Assembly: GCF_018398335.1 (NCBI RefSeq)
Contig: NZ_JAHBRX010000001.1
Coordinates: forward strand, 4,332,001-4,396,000
Direction of reading: 5' to 3'
Length of the DNA: 64,000 nt
Origin: Chelatococcus sp. HY11
GTDB taxonomy: Bacteria > Pseudomonadota > Alphaproteobacteria > Rhizobiales > Beijerinckiaceae
The notes beneath the pieces are model-generated. The model saw only the letters and a list, made by a program, of their open reading frames with translations, ran no database searches and was not told where the DNA came from. Each line of letters begins with the position of its first letter. Within the stretch, counting starts at the first letter, position 1. Shown in pieces: positions 17,533 to 26,238 of the stretch. The position numbers and the translations under genes are program-made.

Positions 17533-18666
17533 ATGGACCGCAGGATATTTCTCGCCTCCGCCTTGTTGATCACCGCAACGCCTCTTCGGGCCGAGGAGGG
17601 GCATCCGGCCGCGCCCGCCGGAGGCGACGCAAAGCCGCAAGCCTCATCGCCGCAAGCCTCACCGCAGCGAACCGATCCGCCGCAAGCCGATCCGCCGGAA
17701 GTCGCGCGGTCCCTCGATGCCGTGCTGAGCGGACTTCTGGACAAGGCCGGGGAACTCGAGGCCCTGGAAACCGTGCTTGTCGCGCGTCGCGGTGAAATCT
17801 TGGCCGAGCGCGGCTATCGCGGCCATTCGCCCACGCGTCCCACCAACATCAAATCAGCGTCGAAGTCGGTGATGTCAGCTCTCGTCGGCATTGCGATCGA
17901 CAGGCGCATTCTTGAAGGTCCAGACCAAGCGATCGCCCCGTTGCTGCTGCGCGATCTGCCGGGCGATCCCGATCCACGGCTGGCGCGCGTGACCATCGGC
18001 CATCTGCTGTCGATGCAGGCGGGGCTCGGGCGCACGTCCGGTCCCAACTATGGGCGCTGGGTAGCGAGCCGCAACTGGGTGCGCTATGCGCTGGAGCAGG
18101 ATTTCGACGACGAGCCCGGCGGTGCGATGTTGTACTCGACGGGGTCGACCCATCTTCTCTCGGCTATCCTCACCCGGGTCACGGGTCGTTCCACGCTCGC
18201 TCTCGCGCAGGAGTGGATGAAACCCGTGGAAGGCTTCGCCATAGCCTCCTGGGCGCGCGACCCGCAGGGGATCTATCTCGGCGGAAACCAAATGGCGATG
18301 ACGCCGCGCGCACTGCTGGCCTTCGGCGAGCTCTACCGCAATCGGGGGCGCAATCGCGCCGGTGCGACAGTGATCTCCGAAGGCTGGATCGACCAGTCCT
18401 GGACGCCGCGCACGGCCTCGCGCTTCACGGGTGACGCCTATGGCTATGGCTGGTTCCTGCGCCGGATGGCGGGGCAGGATGTGCGCTACGCCTGGGGCTA
18501 TGGCGGGCAGATGCTCTATATCGTGCCGGCGCTCGGTCTGAGCGTGGTGATGACCTCGGATGAGGGCAACCCATCCGCGCGCACCGGCTATCGCGACCAG
18601 CTCAACGGCCTGATGCAGTCCATCATCATGGCCGTGGGGGACGGCGGTGGCGACCGGGATGGCTGA
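17533..18666 (+). CDS. Serine hydrolase, beta-lactamase class C / 6-aminohexanoate-dimer hydrolase-like
   Basis: The 377-residue exported hydrolase starts at MDRRIFLAS; a much longer upstream frame is unsupported. The first 22 residues are a signal peptide with a twin Arg. The catalytic SxxK motif is S108-A-S-K111, and Y201-S-T-G supplies the general-base Tyr expected in this fold. WGYGGQ near the C-terminus resembles the third motif. Residues 25-60 are low-complexity (Pro/Ala/Gln repeats), probably a flexible linker. NylB-like enzymes cleave amides or esters; the natural substrate here is not determined. Confidence 0.85.
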   Translation: MDRRIFLASALLITATPLRAEEGHPAAPAGGDAKPQASSPQASPQRTDPPQADPPEVARSLDAVLSGLLDKAGELEALETVLVARRGEILAERGYRGHSPTRPTNIKSASKSVMSALVGIAIDRRILEGPDQAIAPLLLRDLPGDPDPRLARVTIGHLLSMQAGLGRTSGPNYGRWVASRNWVRYALEQDFDDEPGGAMLYSTGSTHLLSAILTRVTGRSTLALAQEWMKPVEGFAIASWARDPQGIYLGGNQMAMTPRALLAFGELYRNRGRNRAGATVISEGWIDQSWTPRTASRFTGDAYGYGWFLRRMAGQDVRYAWGYGGQMLYIVPALGLSVVMTSDEGNPSARTGYRDQLNGLMQSIIMAVGDGGGDRDG

Positions 18667-18678
18667 AGCCTGTTGGCA

Positions 18679-20100
18679 TCAGGCCGGGACCCGCGCCCCG
18701 GTCGCCGCCACAAGTGCTCGGACGTCATGGCCGAGACGGGCTACGAGCGCGTCGTGTTCAGGCTGACCGGCCAGCTGGCAGTTGCTCGCGAATTTCGCCA
18801 GGATGAAGTCCTTCCCGACAGGCCGGTCCTCGGATCCGAGGTTGATGGCGACGCGATGCGTCAAGACGCGGCCGTCGTCGAGCGAGATCGCGACCTCGCC
18901 GCCGTAATAGCGCGGAAAGTCCAGCGTGGCGTCTCCCGTGCATGTGACGCGTCTGGCGAGATCGAGAATAGCCGGGTCCGCGAGGGTTTGCGGCGTCAGC
19001 TCTCCGAGCCCGAAATGCCGTGCCCTGAGGGCCGTGGCAACCAGGAAAGGCAGCGCGAATTGCGCAGCTGAGACATCGGCAGGTTGCGCCTTTGCCGCAT
19101 GGGGCTCGGCGATCTTCGGCAGGACTGGCGGGGGCACGCGGGCCTCGACGCGGACAATGCGCGTGATATCGATGACGTTGGCGAGCGCCAGGTCGATCGC
19201 CGCTTCGATGCATGCATGGGTGTAATAGGCTGCCGGATATGGCTTTACCGCGACGGCCAGGGTCTCCCAGGAACTGCCGAGCGCGGCCAGGACTGTCGCG
19301 GCCTTGGCCTTCGACACCGGCTGGCGGGTGAAGCTGGCAAAAAGACCGTGCTGGCCCTCGAACGCTCCTTTCGCGCCGGCGATGCCCTCGCGTGCCATCG
19401 ATGCGGCGACGAGGCCGCATTGCGCGGCCCAGCCGGCATGGAAGCGCTTGCCGACGCCGCCACCTTGCAGGAACTGCATGGAGCCGGAGGCCATCGAGAG
19501 CGCCAGCCCCTGTGCATCAACCAATTGCGGGACCGTGAGGCCGAGCAGCTTGCCGGCGGCGAGCGCGGCGGCGAAGATGCCCACCACGCCGGTCGGATGA
19601 AAGCCCGCCGCCTGGAAGAGGCCCGGCGCCAGCGCACCGACGCGCGTGCCGCATTCAAGCCCGGCGATATAGGCGGTGACGAGGGCATCGTCTGCCGCGT
19701 CCGTCATCTCCGCTGCTGCAAGGGCTGCCGCGAAGGCCGTCGCCGTGGGATGCAGCACGGCGCCCATATGGGTGTCATCGAACTCGAGGCTGTGGATCAC
19801 GAGGCCGTTCAGGAGCGCCGCGTCGCGCGGCGCAAACCTCTCCGTCCTGCCGATGACGGGACATGTGCCGCTTATGCTCAAGGGCGCGAGGGCCGCGATG
19901 AATGCGTCGCCCATGCGGCGCGCATTGGCCGCGAGGGCGGTGCCGATGCCATCGAGGATGAGATGGCGTGCCCGCTCGTTGACGTTCGTCGGAACGGCCG
20001 AGGGCGTGAGGTCGCGCACGAACCGGGCAAGGTCTTCAGCGATGGTCGGCGCTGTCATCGCGGTCTCGCTTTCTCCACGCCACGCTGGCGCTTCACTCAC
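18679..20100 (-). CDS. MmgE/PrpD family protein
   Basis: The 473-residue protein belongs to the 2-methylcitrate dehydratase/cis-aconitate decarboxylase fold family. Features are LILDGIGTALAANARRMG near residue 50, HSLEFDDTHMGAVLHPT near 105, and AGWAAQCGLVAASMAREG in the middle. The GTG start overlaps the upstream permease gene in a GTGA; an ATG at 20058 (MTAPTIAEDL) is an equally plausible start. It is the third gene of a DppB-DppC-PrpD operon. Substrate unknown; family members act on small hydroxy or dicarboxylic acids. Confidence 0.88.
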   Translation of the reverse strand: MSEAPAWRGESETAMTAPTIAEDLARFVRDLTPSAVPTNVNERARHLILDGIGTALAANARRMGDAFIAALAPLSISGTCPVIGRTERFAPRDAALLNGLVIHSLEFDDTHMGAVLHPTATAFAAALAAAEMTDAADDALVTAYIAGLECGTRVGALAPGLFQAAGFHPTGVVGIFAAALAAGKLLGLTVPQLVDAQGLALSMASGSMQFLQGGGVGKRFHAGWAAQCGLVAASMAREGIAGAKGAFEGQHGLFASFTRQPVSKAKAATVLAALGSSWETLAVAVKPYPAAYYTHACIEAAIDLALANVIDITRIVRVEARVPPPVLPKIAEPHAAKAQPADVSAAQFALPFLVATALRARHFGLGELTPQTLADPAILDLARRVTCTGDATLDFPRYYGGEVAISLDDGRVLTHRVAINLGSEDRPVGKDFILAKFASNCQLAGQPEHDALVARLGHDVRALVAATGARVPA

Positions 20101-20963
20101 TCGTGGCGCAGGCGCGGGTCGGTTGCGTCACGCAGCCCGTCGCCGAGCAGGTTCAGCGCGATCATGACGATGAGGATCGCGATGCTCGGGAAGATGACGA
20201 GCCATGGTGCATCGAGCATGTTCTCGAAACCGTCGCGGATCATGCCGCCCCAGGTCGGTGTGGGCGGACGCACGCCGAGCCCGATGAAGGAGAGCGAGGC
20301 TTCCGTGCGCACGGCCGTCGCGAGCCACAAGGTGCCGAGCACGACGACCTCGTCGGCGATGTTCGGGATGATGTAGCGCACCATGATCCTGAGGTCGGAA
20401 AATCCAATAGTGCGGCCCGCCTCGACGAACTCGCGGTTCTTGATCGACAGGGTCGGGGCACGGGCGATGCGCGCGAAGGGCGCGATGGCGGTGAATGCGA
20501 TCGCGATGATCAGGTTCAGCATCGTCGGCCCGAGCACGGCGACGACGAGCAGGCCCATCACCAGGCTTGGGAAGGACAGAAGGACGTCCATGCAGGCCAT
20601 GATGATGCGATCGGTGCGGCCGCCGAAATAGCCGGCCACCACGCCGAACGCGCCGCCGATGATCATGGCGAGCGAGATCGACGTGAGGCTGACGAAGAGC
20701 GACACGCGCGCCCCCCAGATGATGCGCGACAGCGTATCCCGACCATAGGTGTCGTTACCGAGCCAGTGTTCGGCCGTGGGCGGCCCCAGGTTCAGGATGA
20801 TGTTCTGCTCGTCCGGGTCATAGGGCGCGATCCAGGGCGCAAGGATGGCGGACAGCGTCACGATGACCATGATGGCCGCGCCGAGCGAGGCCGCCTTGTT
20901 GCGGCGAACCCATCTCCAGACCTTGCTGCTGGCCGACCTGCGGATCTCGGGAACTGCGCTCAT
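20097..20963 (-). CDS. ABC transporter permease, DppC type
   Basis: The 288-residue inner-membrane subunit has WLGNDTYGRDTLSRIIWGAR near residue 70, the EAA loop (NREFVEAGRTIGFSDLRIMVRYIIPN) around 175-205, and a GDGLRDATDPRL end. It is coupled to the DppB-type gene by an ATGA overlap and to the PrpD-family gene by GTGA. The cognate binding protein is encoded divergently at 22753; no ATPase gene is linked. Confidence 0.92.
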   Translation of the reverse strand: MSAVPEIRRSASSKVWRWVRRNKAASLGAAIMVIVTLSAILAPWIAPYDPDEQNIILNLGPPTAEHWLGNDTYGRDTLSRIIWGARVSLFVSLTSISLAMIIGGAFGVVAGYFGGRTDRIIMACMDVLLSFPSLVMGLLVVAVLGPTMLNLIIAIAFTAIAPFARIARAPTLSIKNREFVEAGRTIGFSDLRIMVRYIIPNIADEVVVLGTLWLATAVRTEASLSFIGLGVRPPTPTWGGMIRDGFENMLDAPWLVIFPSIAILIVMIALNLLGDGLRDATDPRLRHE

Positions 20964-21901
20964 TTGTTGCGAACCCTCGGATCGATGACGCCATAGACGA
21001 GGTCAGTCAGGATGTTGGCCAGGACGATGAAGACGGCATAGATCACCAGCATTGCCTGCAACGTCGGATAGTCGCGCTGGTTGAGCGCAATGACGATGAG
21101 TTTACCGAGGCCAGGCCTGTTGAAGACGATTTCTGTCAGGACGGAATTGCCGATGAGCACGCCGAGATAAAGGCCGATGACGGTGACGATCGGGATGAGC
21201 GCGTTGCGCAGGGCGTGGCGGCCGACGACCATGCCCGGCGGCACGCCCTTGGCTTGCGCGGTGCGGATGTAGTCCTGGTTGATGACCGCGAGCATGCTGG
21301 AGCGGCTGACGCGGGTGATATAGGCCACCATGATCAGGCCGAGGTTCAAGGCCGGAAGCACGAGCGCTCGCAGGCGTTGTGCGGGATCGGCATAGCTTGC
21401 CTCGCCGATCACCGGGAAGAGCGGGATCGTGATCGCGAAGGCGAGGAGAAGCAGGATCGCGGAAATGAATGCGGGGAACGACAGGCCGAGCAACGAGAAG
21501 AAACGGACGATATAGTCCGCCCAGCCATTGCGATAACGCGCCGAAATCACGCCAAGCGGAATCCCAAAGATGATGCCAATCAGAAGTGCGGCCCCGGTCA
21601 ATTCAAAAGTGTAGGGCAATACGCGCCAGACTTCGGTGAGCACAGGCTGATTGCTGATCATGGAACGACCAAGATCACCTTGCAGCACTGATCCGAGGAA
21701 TGAGAAATACTGCTCGATAAGCGGCTTGTTCAGCCCCAGCTGTTCCCGCAGCGTCTCGAGCGCCTGGGCGTTGGCGGACTCGCCGAGAATGACGATGGCG
21801 GGATCACCGGGGGCCACGCGTACGACGAAGAACACGACGGTCAAAACGCCGAGCAGGGTTGGAATGGCCACAAGCAACCGCTTGAGAATGAAGGTCAACA
21901 C
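20960..21901 (-). CDS. ABC transporter permease, DppB type
   Basis: The 313-residue permease uses the GTG start that gives the normal DppB N-terminus (LTFILKRLLVAIPTLLG). A longer frame to 21994 adds 31 residues of non-membrane sequence and is unlikely. It contains FFVVRVAPGDPA, the EAA loop (DYIRTAQAKGVPPGMVVGRHALRNALIPI) and a VIDPRVRNK end. It heads the minus-strand operon opposite the XRE-cupin regulator gene. Confidence 0.9.
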   Translation of the reverse strand: MLTFILKRLLVAIPTLLGVLTVVFFVVRVAPGDPAIVILGESANAQALETLREQLGLNKPLIEQYFSFLGSVLQGDLGRSMISNQPVLTEVWRVLPYTFELTGAALLIGIIFGIPLGVISARYRNGWADYIVRFFSLLGLSFPAFISAILLLLAFAITIPLFPVIGEASYADPAQRLRALVLPALNLGLIMVAYITRVSRSSMLAVINQDYIRTAQAKGVPPGMVVGRHALRNALIPIVTVIGLYLGVLIGNSVLTEIVFNRPGLGKLIVIALNQRDYPTLQAMLVIYAVFIVLANILTDLVYGVIDPRVRNK

Positions 21902-22047
21902 GGATGTGGGCCTCGTCTTTCCCCACGGCGTGGCGCCGCCTTGCGGCAACCGCGGCCGCAAGGCGAGCGGAAGGAGCGTGAGCGCATGTACCACCGATAG
22001 CTGCGAATGGCGGCCACCTTAGGGGCGCGGTGATGCCATCGTCAATA

Positions 22048-22058
22048 TGAAAATTTCA
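22048..22058. promoter_or_regulatory. Short inverted repeat in the divergent promoter region
   Basis: TGAAAATTTCA has 5-bp arms around one central base. It lies between the permease operon (minus) and the XRE-cupin regulator (plus), 62 bases before the latter's start. It could be an operator, but the repeat is short and A/T-rich and chance is possible. Confidence 0.3.
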
Positions 22059-22119
22059 CTTGAATGATGAGGTCACAAATGCGAGCGTTTCACCATCATG
22101 ACGGCTCCGGGTTTGGGAG

Positions 22120-22731
22120 ATGGAAGGCAAAGTGACGACTTATGAAGCGCGTAGCGTCGCCGACCTGTGGCTCGGGCAGCAGATTCGGCAGACGCGGAAG
22201 AAGCGTGGCCTTTCCATCTCAAGCCTCTCGCAGATGTGTGGGCTCTCCGTCGGTCTCGTCAGCCAGATCGAGCGGGGCCTGAGTTCACCGTCTGTCAGGG
22301 TGTTGCGGCTTATCGCCGACGCGCTGGAGGTTCCGTCCGAGACGCTGTTGAAGTTTGGCGAGGCGCCGACAGTTGACGAGAAGGGCATCGTCGCGCGTGC
22401 CGGCAGTCATCCGTCGCTCAATGCGCCGGAAAAGGGCATCGAGAAAGTGATCGTCACGCCGCAGCCTTCGGCGGGCATCAACGTTTACCGCGCTTATATC
22501 GAGCCGGGTGGTTCGACGGGCGAGGAGCTCTTCACGATAGAGCGTGGCGAGCAGGTCGGTCTTGTTCTTGAGGGGCAGCTCGAACTCTGGATCGAGGACA
22601 AGGCCTTCATGCTCAATCCTGGTGATAGTTTTCGCTATCACAGTAAAGCGCCCCATAGGTGGCGTAATCCCGGCCAGACAAGGGCGGAAGTTATTTGGGT
22701 CGTGGCCGCTGTTCCCTTGAGCAGCGACTAG
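22120..22731 (+). CDS. XRE-cupin transcriptional regulator
   Basis: The 203-residue regulator has an N-terminal XRE helix-turn-helix (IRQTRKKRGLSISSLSQMCGLSVGLVSQIERG, residues 22-53). A C-terminal cupin domain (about 125-190) contains EELFTIERGEQVGLVLEGQLELWI and DSFRYHSKAPHRWRNPG. Such proteins sense a small ligand in the cupin and often control amine or amino-acid catabolism genes. It sits between the divergent permease operon and the binding-protein/oxidoreductase operon, so it probably controls both. A GTG at 22132 is an alternative start. Confidence 0.92.
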   Translation: MEGKVTTYEARSVADLWLGQQIRQTRKKRGLSISSLSQMCGLSVGLVSQIERGLSSPSVRVLRLIADALEVPSETLLKFGEAPTVDEKGIVARAGSHPSLNAPEKGIEKVIVTPQPSAGINVYRAYIEPGGSTGEELFTIERGEQVGLVLEGQLELWIEDKAFMLNPGDSFRYHSKAPHRWRNPGQTRAEVIWVVAAVPLSSD

Positions 22732-22752
22732 TTCTTCACAGGGGTGGACATA

Positions 22753-24315
22753 ATGCGATTTAAATCGGCGATCATCGCGCTTGGCTTGACCATCAGCGCG
22801 ACGGCTCTTCTTCACGCCGTGCCAGCGTTGGCGCAGGACAAGGTGCTCACCGTGGGCATGGCGGCGTCCGATCTCGGCACGCTCGATCCGCACCGTGGCG
22901 CGGCCACGCAGGAGAAAATCCTGCTGGCCTGGATGTTCGACGGTCTGGTGCGCTTCAAGCCCGGCTCGGTGAGCCTCGACGATATCGAGCCCGATCTCGC
23001 CGAAAGCTGGACGGTCTCCGATGACAAGAAGGTCTGGACTTTCAAGCTGCGCGAGGGCGTCAAGTTCCACGGTGATTTCGGCACGCTGACGGCCGACGAC
23101 GTCGTGTTTTCGCTGCAGCGCGCGGCGGACCCGAAGCGTTCTTCGTTCTCCTCCGACTTCGCGAATATAGAGAGTGTCGAAGCCGTCGACCCCCTCACCG
23201 TGAAGATCACGCTCAAGAAGCCATCGTCTTCATTGCTCTACTCGCTCGTCAACTTCCAGGGCGGCTTCATCGTCAGCAAGAAGGCGGTCGAGCAATACGG
23301 CGACGATTTCCGCACCAAGGCCGTTGGCACGGGTCCGTTCGCTTTCGATGACTACAAGGCGAGCCAGTCTGTCAGCTTGAAGGCCCACAAGGATTATTTC
23401 CGCGGCACGCCGAAGATCGACAAGATCGTCTACCGTTATATCCGTTCCGACGCGAGCCGTGACCTCGCTTATACATCCGGTGAGCTTGATCTCGTCTATG
23501 GCCGTCAAGACCAGAAGTGGGCGGAGCGCATGAAGGGCCAGAAGGATACGGTCCTTGACGTCATGGAGCCTGCCTATCAAGGCACCGCTTATCTCAACAT
23601 GACGCACAAGCCTCTCGACGACCTTCGCGTCCGTCAGGCGATAGCCCATGCGATCGACACCCAGCAGGTGGTCGATTTCAAGGGCCGGCTTGTGTCGACG
23701 CTGCCGACCACGATCTTCCCGACGGCGACGCTCGGCGCCGATCCGGATGCGAAGCTGCCGGCCTACGATCCCGAGAAGGCGAAGCAGCTCCTGAAGGAAG
23801 CAGGCTTCGGCGACGGCCTCAAGCTGAAGGTCATTGCGAGCCAAAACGTCACCAGCCTCGGTCCGGCGCAGATCGTGCAGGCTCAGCTCAAGAAAGTCGG
23901 AATCGATATCGAGATGGATGTGGTCGAACACGCCACTTACCATCAGCAAATTCGGCAGAATCTCAGTGATATTGTTGTCTACGGGGCGTCGCGCTTCCCC
24001 GTTGCCGAGAATTACCTGAAGGAATTCTATCATTCTGGCAGCTCGGTCGGCACGCCGACGGCGGTCACGAACTTCTCGCATTGCAAGGTCGCCGACAAGG
24101 AGATCGACCAGGCTGCCAACGAAGTTGAGCAGGCCAAGCAGATTGCGCTGTGGGAGACCGCGCAGGAGAAGATCATCGCCGATGTCTGCGCGGTGCCGCT
24201 GTTCGAGCAGAAGCTGGTCTGGGCCCGACGCGCCGGCCTTGACTATGGCTATAAGCTCGATGGCTCGCTGTCCTACGGGCCGCTGATCACCGAGAAGACG
24301 ACGCTGACCAAGTGA
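22753..24315 (+). CDS. ABC transporter substrate-binding protein, family 5
   Basis: The 520-residue periplasmic binding protein has a Sec-type signal peptide ending near VPALAQ and starts at the ATG following AGGGGTGG. It has LADLAE-like family 5 sequence (DLAESWTVSDDKKVWTFKLR near residue 80), then VRQAIAHAIDTQQV and YDPEKAKQLLKEAGF. It is the likely binding protein for the divergent permeases at 20097-21901. The downstream oxidoreductases suggest the ligand is an amine, amino-acid derivative or opine-like compound; this is inference. Confidence 0.9.
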   Translation: MRFKSAIIALGLTISATALLHAVPALAQDKVLTVGMAASDLGTLDPHRGAATQEKILLAWMFDGLVRFKPGSVSLDDIEPDLAESWTVSDDKKVWTFKLREGVKFHGDFGTLTADDVVFSLQRAADPKRSSFSSDFANIESVEAVDPLTVKITLKKPSSSLLYSLVNFQGGFIVSKKAVEQYGDDFRTKAVGTGPFAFDDYKASQSVSLKAHKDYFRGTPKIDKIVYRYIRSDASRDLAYTSGELDLVYGRQDQKWAERMKGQKDTVLDVMEPAYQGTAYLNMTHKPLDDLRVRQAIAHAIDTQQVVDFKGRLVSTLPTTIFPTATLGADPDAKLPAYDPEKAKQLLKEAGFGDGLKLKVIASQNVTSLGPAQIVQAQLKKVGIDIEMDVVEHATYHQQIRQNLSDIVVYGASRFPVAENYLKEFYHSGSSVGTPTAVTNFSHCKVADKEIDQAANEVEQAKQIALWETAQEKIIADVCAVPLFEQKLVWARRAGLDYGYKLDGSLSYGPLITEKTTLTK

Positions 24316-24377
24316 TCGCTGGCCAGCAATTTGAGCGAGTCAAACATAGCAGACTAATGTAGTGACCGAATAGAACC

Positions 24378-25973
24378 ATGCGATCGTCTTTGGCATCACT
24401 GGATCGCCGCCGCTTCGACATAGTCGTCGTCGGCGGCGGCATAAACGGCGCGGCGGCAGCCCAGGCGGCTGCCGCGCAGGGCTATGCGGTCGCGCTGTTC
24501 GAGAAAGGCGATTTCGGCTCGGGGAGCACGGCGCGCTCCAGCCGGCTCCTGCACTGTGGCCTGCGCTATCTCGTGCCGGGCGGGCCATTGACGACTTTTC
24601 TCTGGCACCCCGATCGTTTCATCAAGGCGGTCAATACGGTGCGCCGCTCTATGGAGGTGCGCAGCGATTTCGTGAAGACGCAGCCCGAGCGCGTCCGCAA
24701 GATCCGCATGCACTATCCGATCTATCACGGCGGACCCTATGCGCCGTGGCAGGTGGACAGCGCCTTTCTCCTGTTGCGCAGCCTCGGCGAGGGCGGGGTG
24801 CCACTCGATTACGAACGCGTGTCGGCGAAGAAGGCGCTCGCCGAGCTGCCTTTCGTGCCGTGGCTCCGGGATCTCGATAAACTGCGCGCGGTCTCCTGCT
24901 ATACCGAATACCAGATCGACTGGCCCGAGCGTGTGGCGGTCGACATGGTGCGTGACGCCGAACGGCTCGGCTGCATTGCGCGCAATTACACGCCGGCGGT
25001 CAGTATCCAGCGCGACGGTGAGACGTGGCATGTGACGCTGGCTGATGCTGCCACGGGCGAGAAGGCGATGGTTTCCGCGCCCGTGGTTCTCAACCTCGCC
25101 GGCATCTGGGTCGATGACGTGAATGCGCTGACCGGCCAGGCCGTATCGCCCAAGATCACGGGGACGAAGGGCGCGCACATCATCGTCAAGCTGCCGCCGG
25201 AATGCCGGGGCCACGGCGTTGCCGGCGTTACCCGCGCCGGGCGGCCGTTCTACTGCATGCCTTGGCGCGACCTGCATTTCTTCGGCCCGACGGAGACACT
25301 CTACGAAGGCGATCGCGACGCCATCGCCGTCGATGCCGCCGATCTTGAATTCCTGCTCGCCGAGACCAACCATCTCGTGCCGGGGCTCGGCATCACGCGA
25401 GACAATGTGTTGTCCACCTGGGCGGGTGTGCGGCCGCTGACCTACGAGCCGGGCGTGCCCATGGGCGCCCGCAATCGCAAGATCCACGACCTGTCGGCAG
25501 AGGGGTTGCCGGGCGTTTTCGCGCTTACCAACGGGTCGCTCGGCGCGCACCGCGCCACGGGGCAGGATCTTGTCGCCGCCGCCGCACGTTTCGCGAAGCC
25601 GTCGGGCCAGCCCGGAATCCTGTCGCGGGCCGCGCTGCACTTCCCCGAGAATACCAACACCGCGCGCCTCGATCCCGATGGGCCGACCACGCTCGCCGAC
25701 GTCCGCCATGCGGTCGGCGTCGAGCAGGCCCGGACGCTTGAGGATGTCCTTCTCCGCCGTACGGGTTTGGCCTGGTCGGCGGATCAGGGGCGGGCGGCGG
25801 CCTTGCCGGCGGCGGAGGCCATGGCGTCCATGCTCGGCTGGGATGAGGCACTTATCAAGGCCGAGGTCGCGGGCTATCTCGCCATGCTCGACAGGCTCTA
25901 CAGCATCCCCGGCTCCGGCAAAGATCCTTCGCCGGTCGCAACCGGTGAGGGGCGCCATGCGTCGCGCGGTTGA
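24378..25973 (+). CDS. FAD-dependent oxidoreductase, glycerol-3-phosphate dehydrogenase (GlpD) family
   Basis: The 531-residue flavoprotein begins with a Rossmann FAD motif (FDIVVVGGGINGAAAAQAA, residues 13-31). GlpD-like landmarks are STARSSRLLHCGLRYL, WAGVRPLTYEP and TNGSLGAHRATGQDLV. The C-terminal domain is present but short. It is 17 bp overlapped with the next gene, a small ferredoxin-like subunit, and lies in an operon for amine or hydroxy-acid oxidation rather than glycerol uptake. Its true substrate may therefore differ from glycerol-3-phosphate. Confidence 0.8.
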   Translation: MRSSLASLDRRRFDIVVVGGGINGAAAAQAAAAQGYAVALFEKGDFGSGSTARSSRLLHCGLRYLVPGGPLTTFLWHPDRFIKAVNTVRRSMEVRSDFVKTQPERVRKIRMHYPIYHGGPYAPWQVDSAFLLLRSLGEGGVPLDYERVSAKKALAELPFVPWLRDLDKLRAVSCYTEYQIDWPERVAVDMVRDAERLGCIARNYTPAVSIQRDGETWHVTLADAATGEKAMVSAPVVLNLAGIWVDDVNALTGQAVSPKITGTKGAHIIVKLPPECRGHGVAGVTRAGRPFYCMPWRDLHFFGPTETLYEGDRDAIAVDAADLEFLLAETNHLVPGLGITRDNVLSTWAGVRPLTYEPGVPMGARNRKIHDLSAEGLPGVFALTNGSLGAHRATGQDLVAAAARFAKPSGQPGILSRAALHFPENTNTARLDPDGPTTLADVRHAVGVEQARTLEDVLLRRTGLAWSADQGRAAALPAAEAMASMLGWDEALIKAEVAGYLAMLDRLYSIPGSGKDPSPVATGEGRHASRG

Positions 25974-26238
25974 CCAGGACCGGCCTTCCATCGCCTTTTT
26001 CATCAATGGCCAGCGCTTCATTGGTAAGGCGGGCGATACCGTTCTGACGGCCGTCCTGACGCAAGCCGGCCATCTGCGCCTGTCGGAATTCGACCATCGG
26101 CCGCGCGCGGGCTTCTGCCTCATGGGGGCCTGTCAGGATTGCTGGCTGCGGACAATGGACGGGCCCTCTGTCCGAGCCTGTTCCACATTGCTGGAAGACG
26201 GCATGGCTTTCGTGATCGAGGGGGGGCCGGCGACATGA
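25957..26238 (+). CDS. Small [2Fe-2S] subunit, HcnA/opine-oxidase type
   Basis: The 93-residue ferredoxin-fold protein has four cysteines at 54, 59, 62 and 75 (C-x4-C-x2-C-x12-C), a plant-type [2Fe-2S] ligand pattern within GFCLMGACQDC and RACST. An N-terminal FINGQRFIGKAGDTVL matches HcnA-like subunits. It overlaps the GlpD-like gene by 17 bp and the next flavoprotein gene by ATGA. It should pass electrons between the two flavoproteins encoded next. It is easily missed because the frame runs inside a longer open frame. Confidence 0.88.
   Translation: MRRAVDQDRPSIAFFINGQRFIGKAGDTVLTAVLTQAGHLRLSEFDHRPRAGFCLMGACQDCWLRTMDGPSVRACSTLLEDGMAFVIEGGPAT

Noticed and set aside
24396-26123. Long minus-strand open frame (575 codons) opposite the GlpD-like gene
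   Set aside because: Shadow frame; the translation is Arg/His-rich without any domain, while the plus-strand protein has FAD motifs and an operon context.
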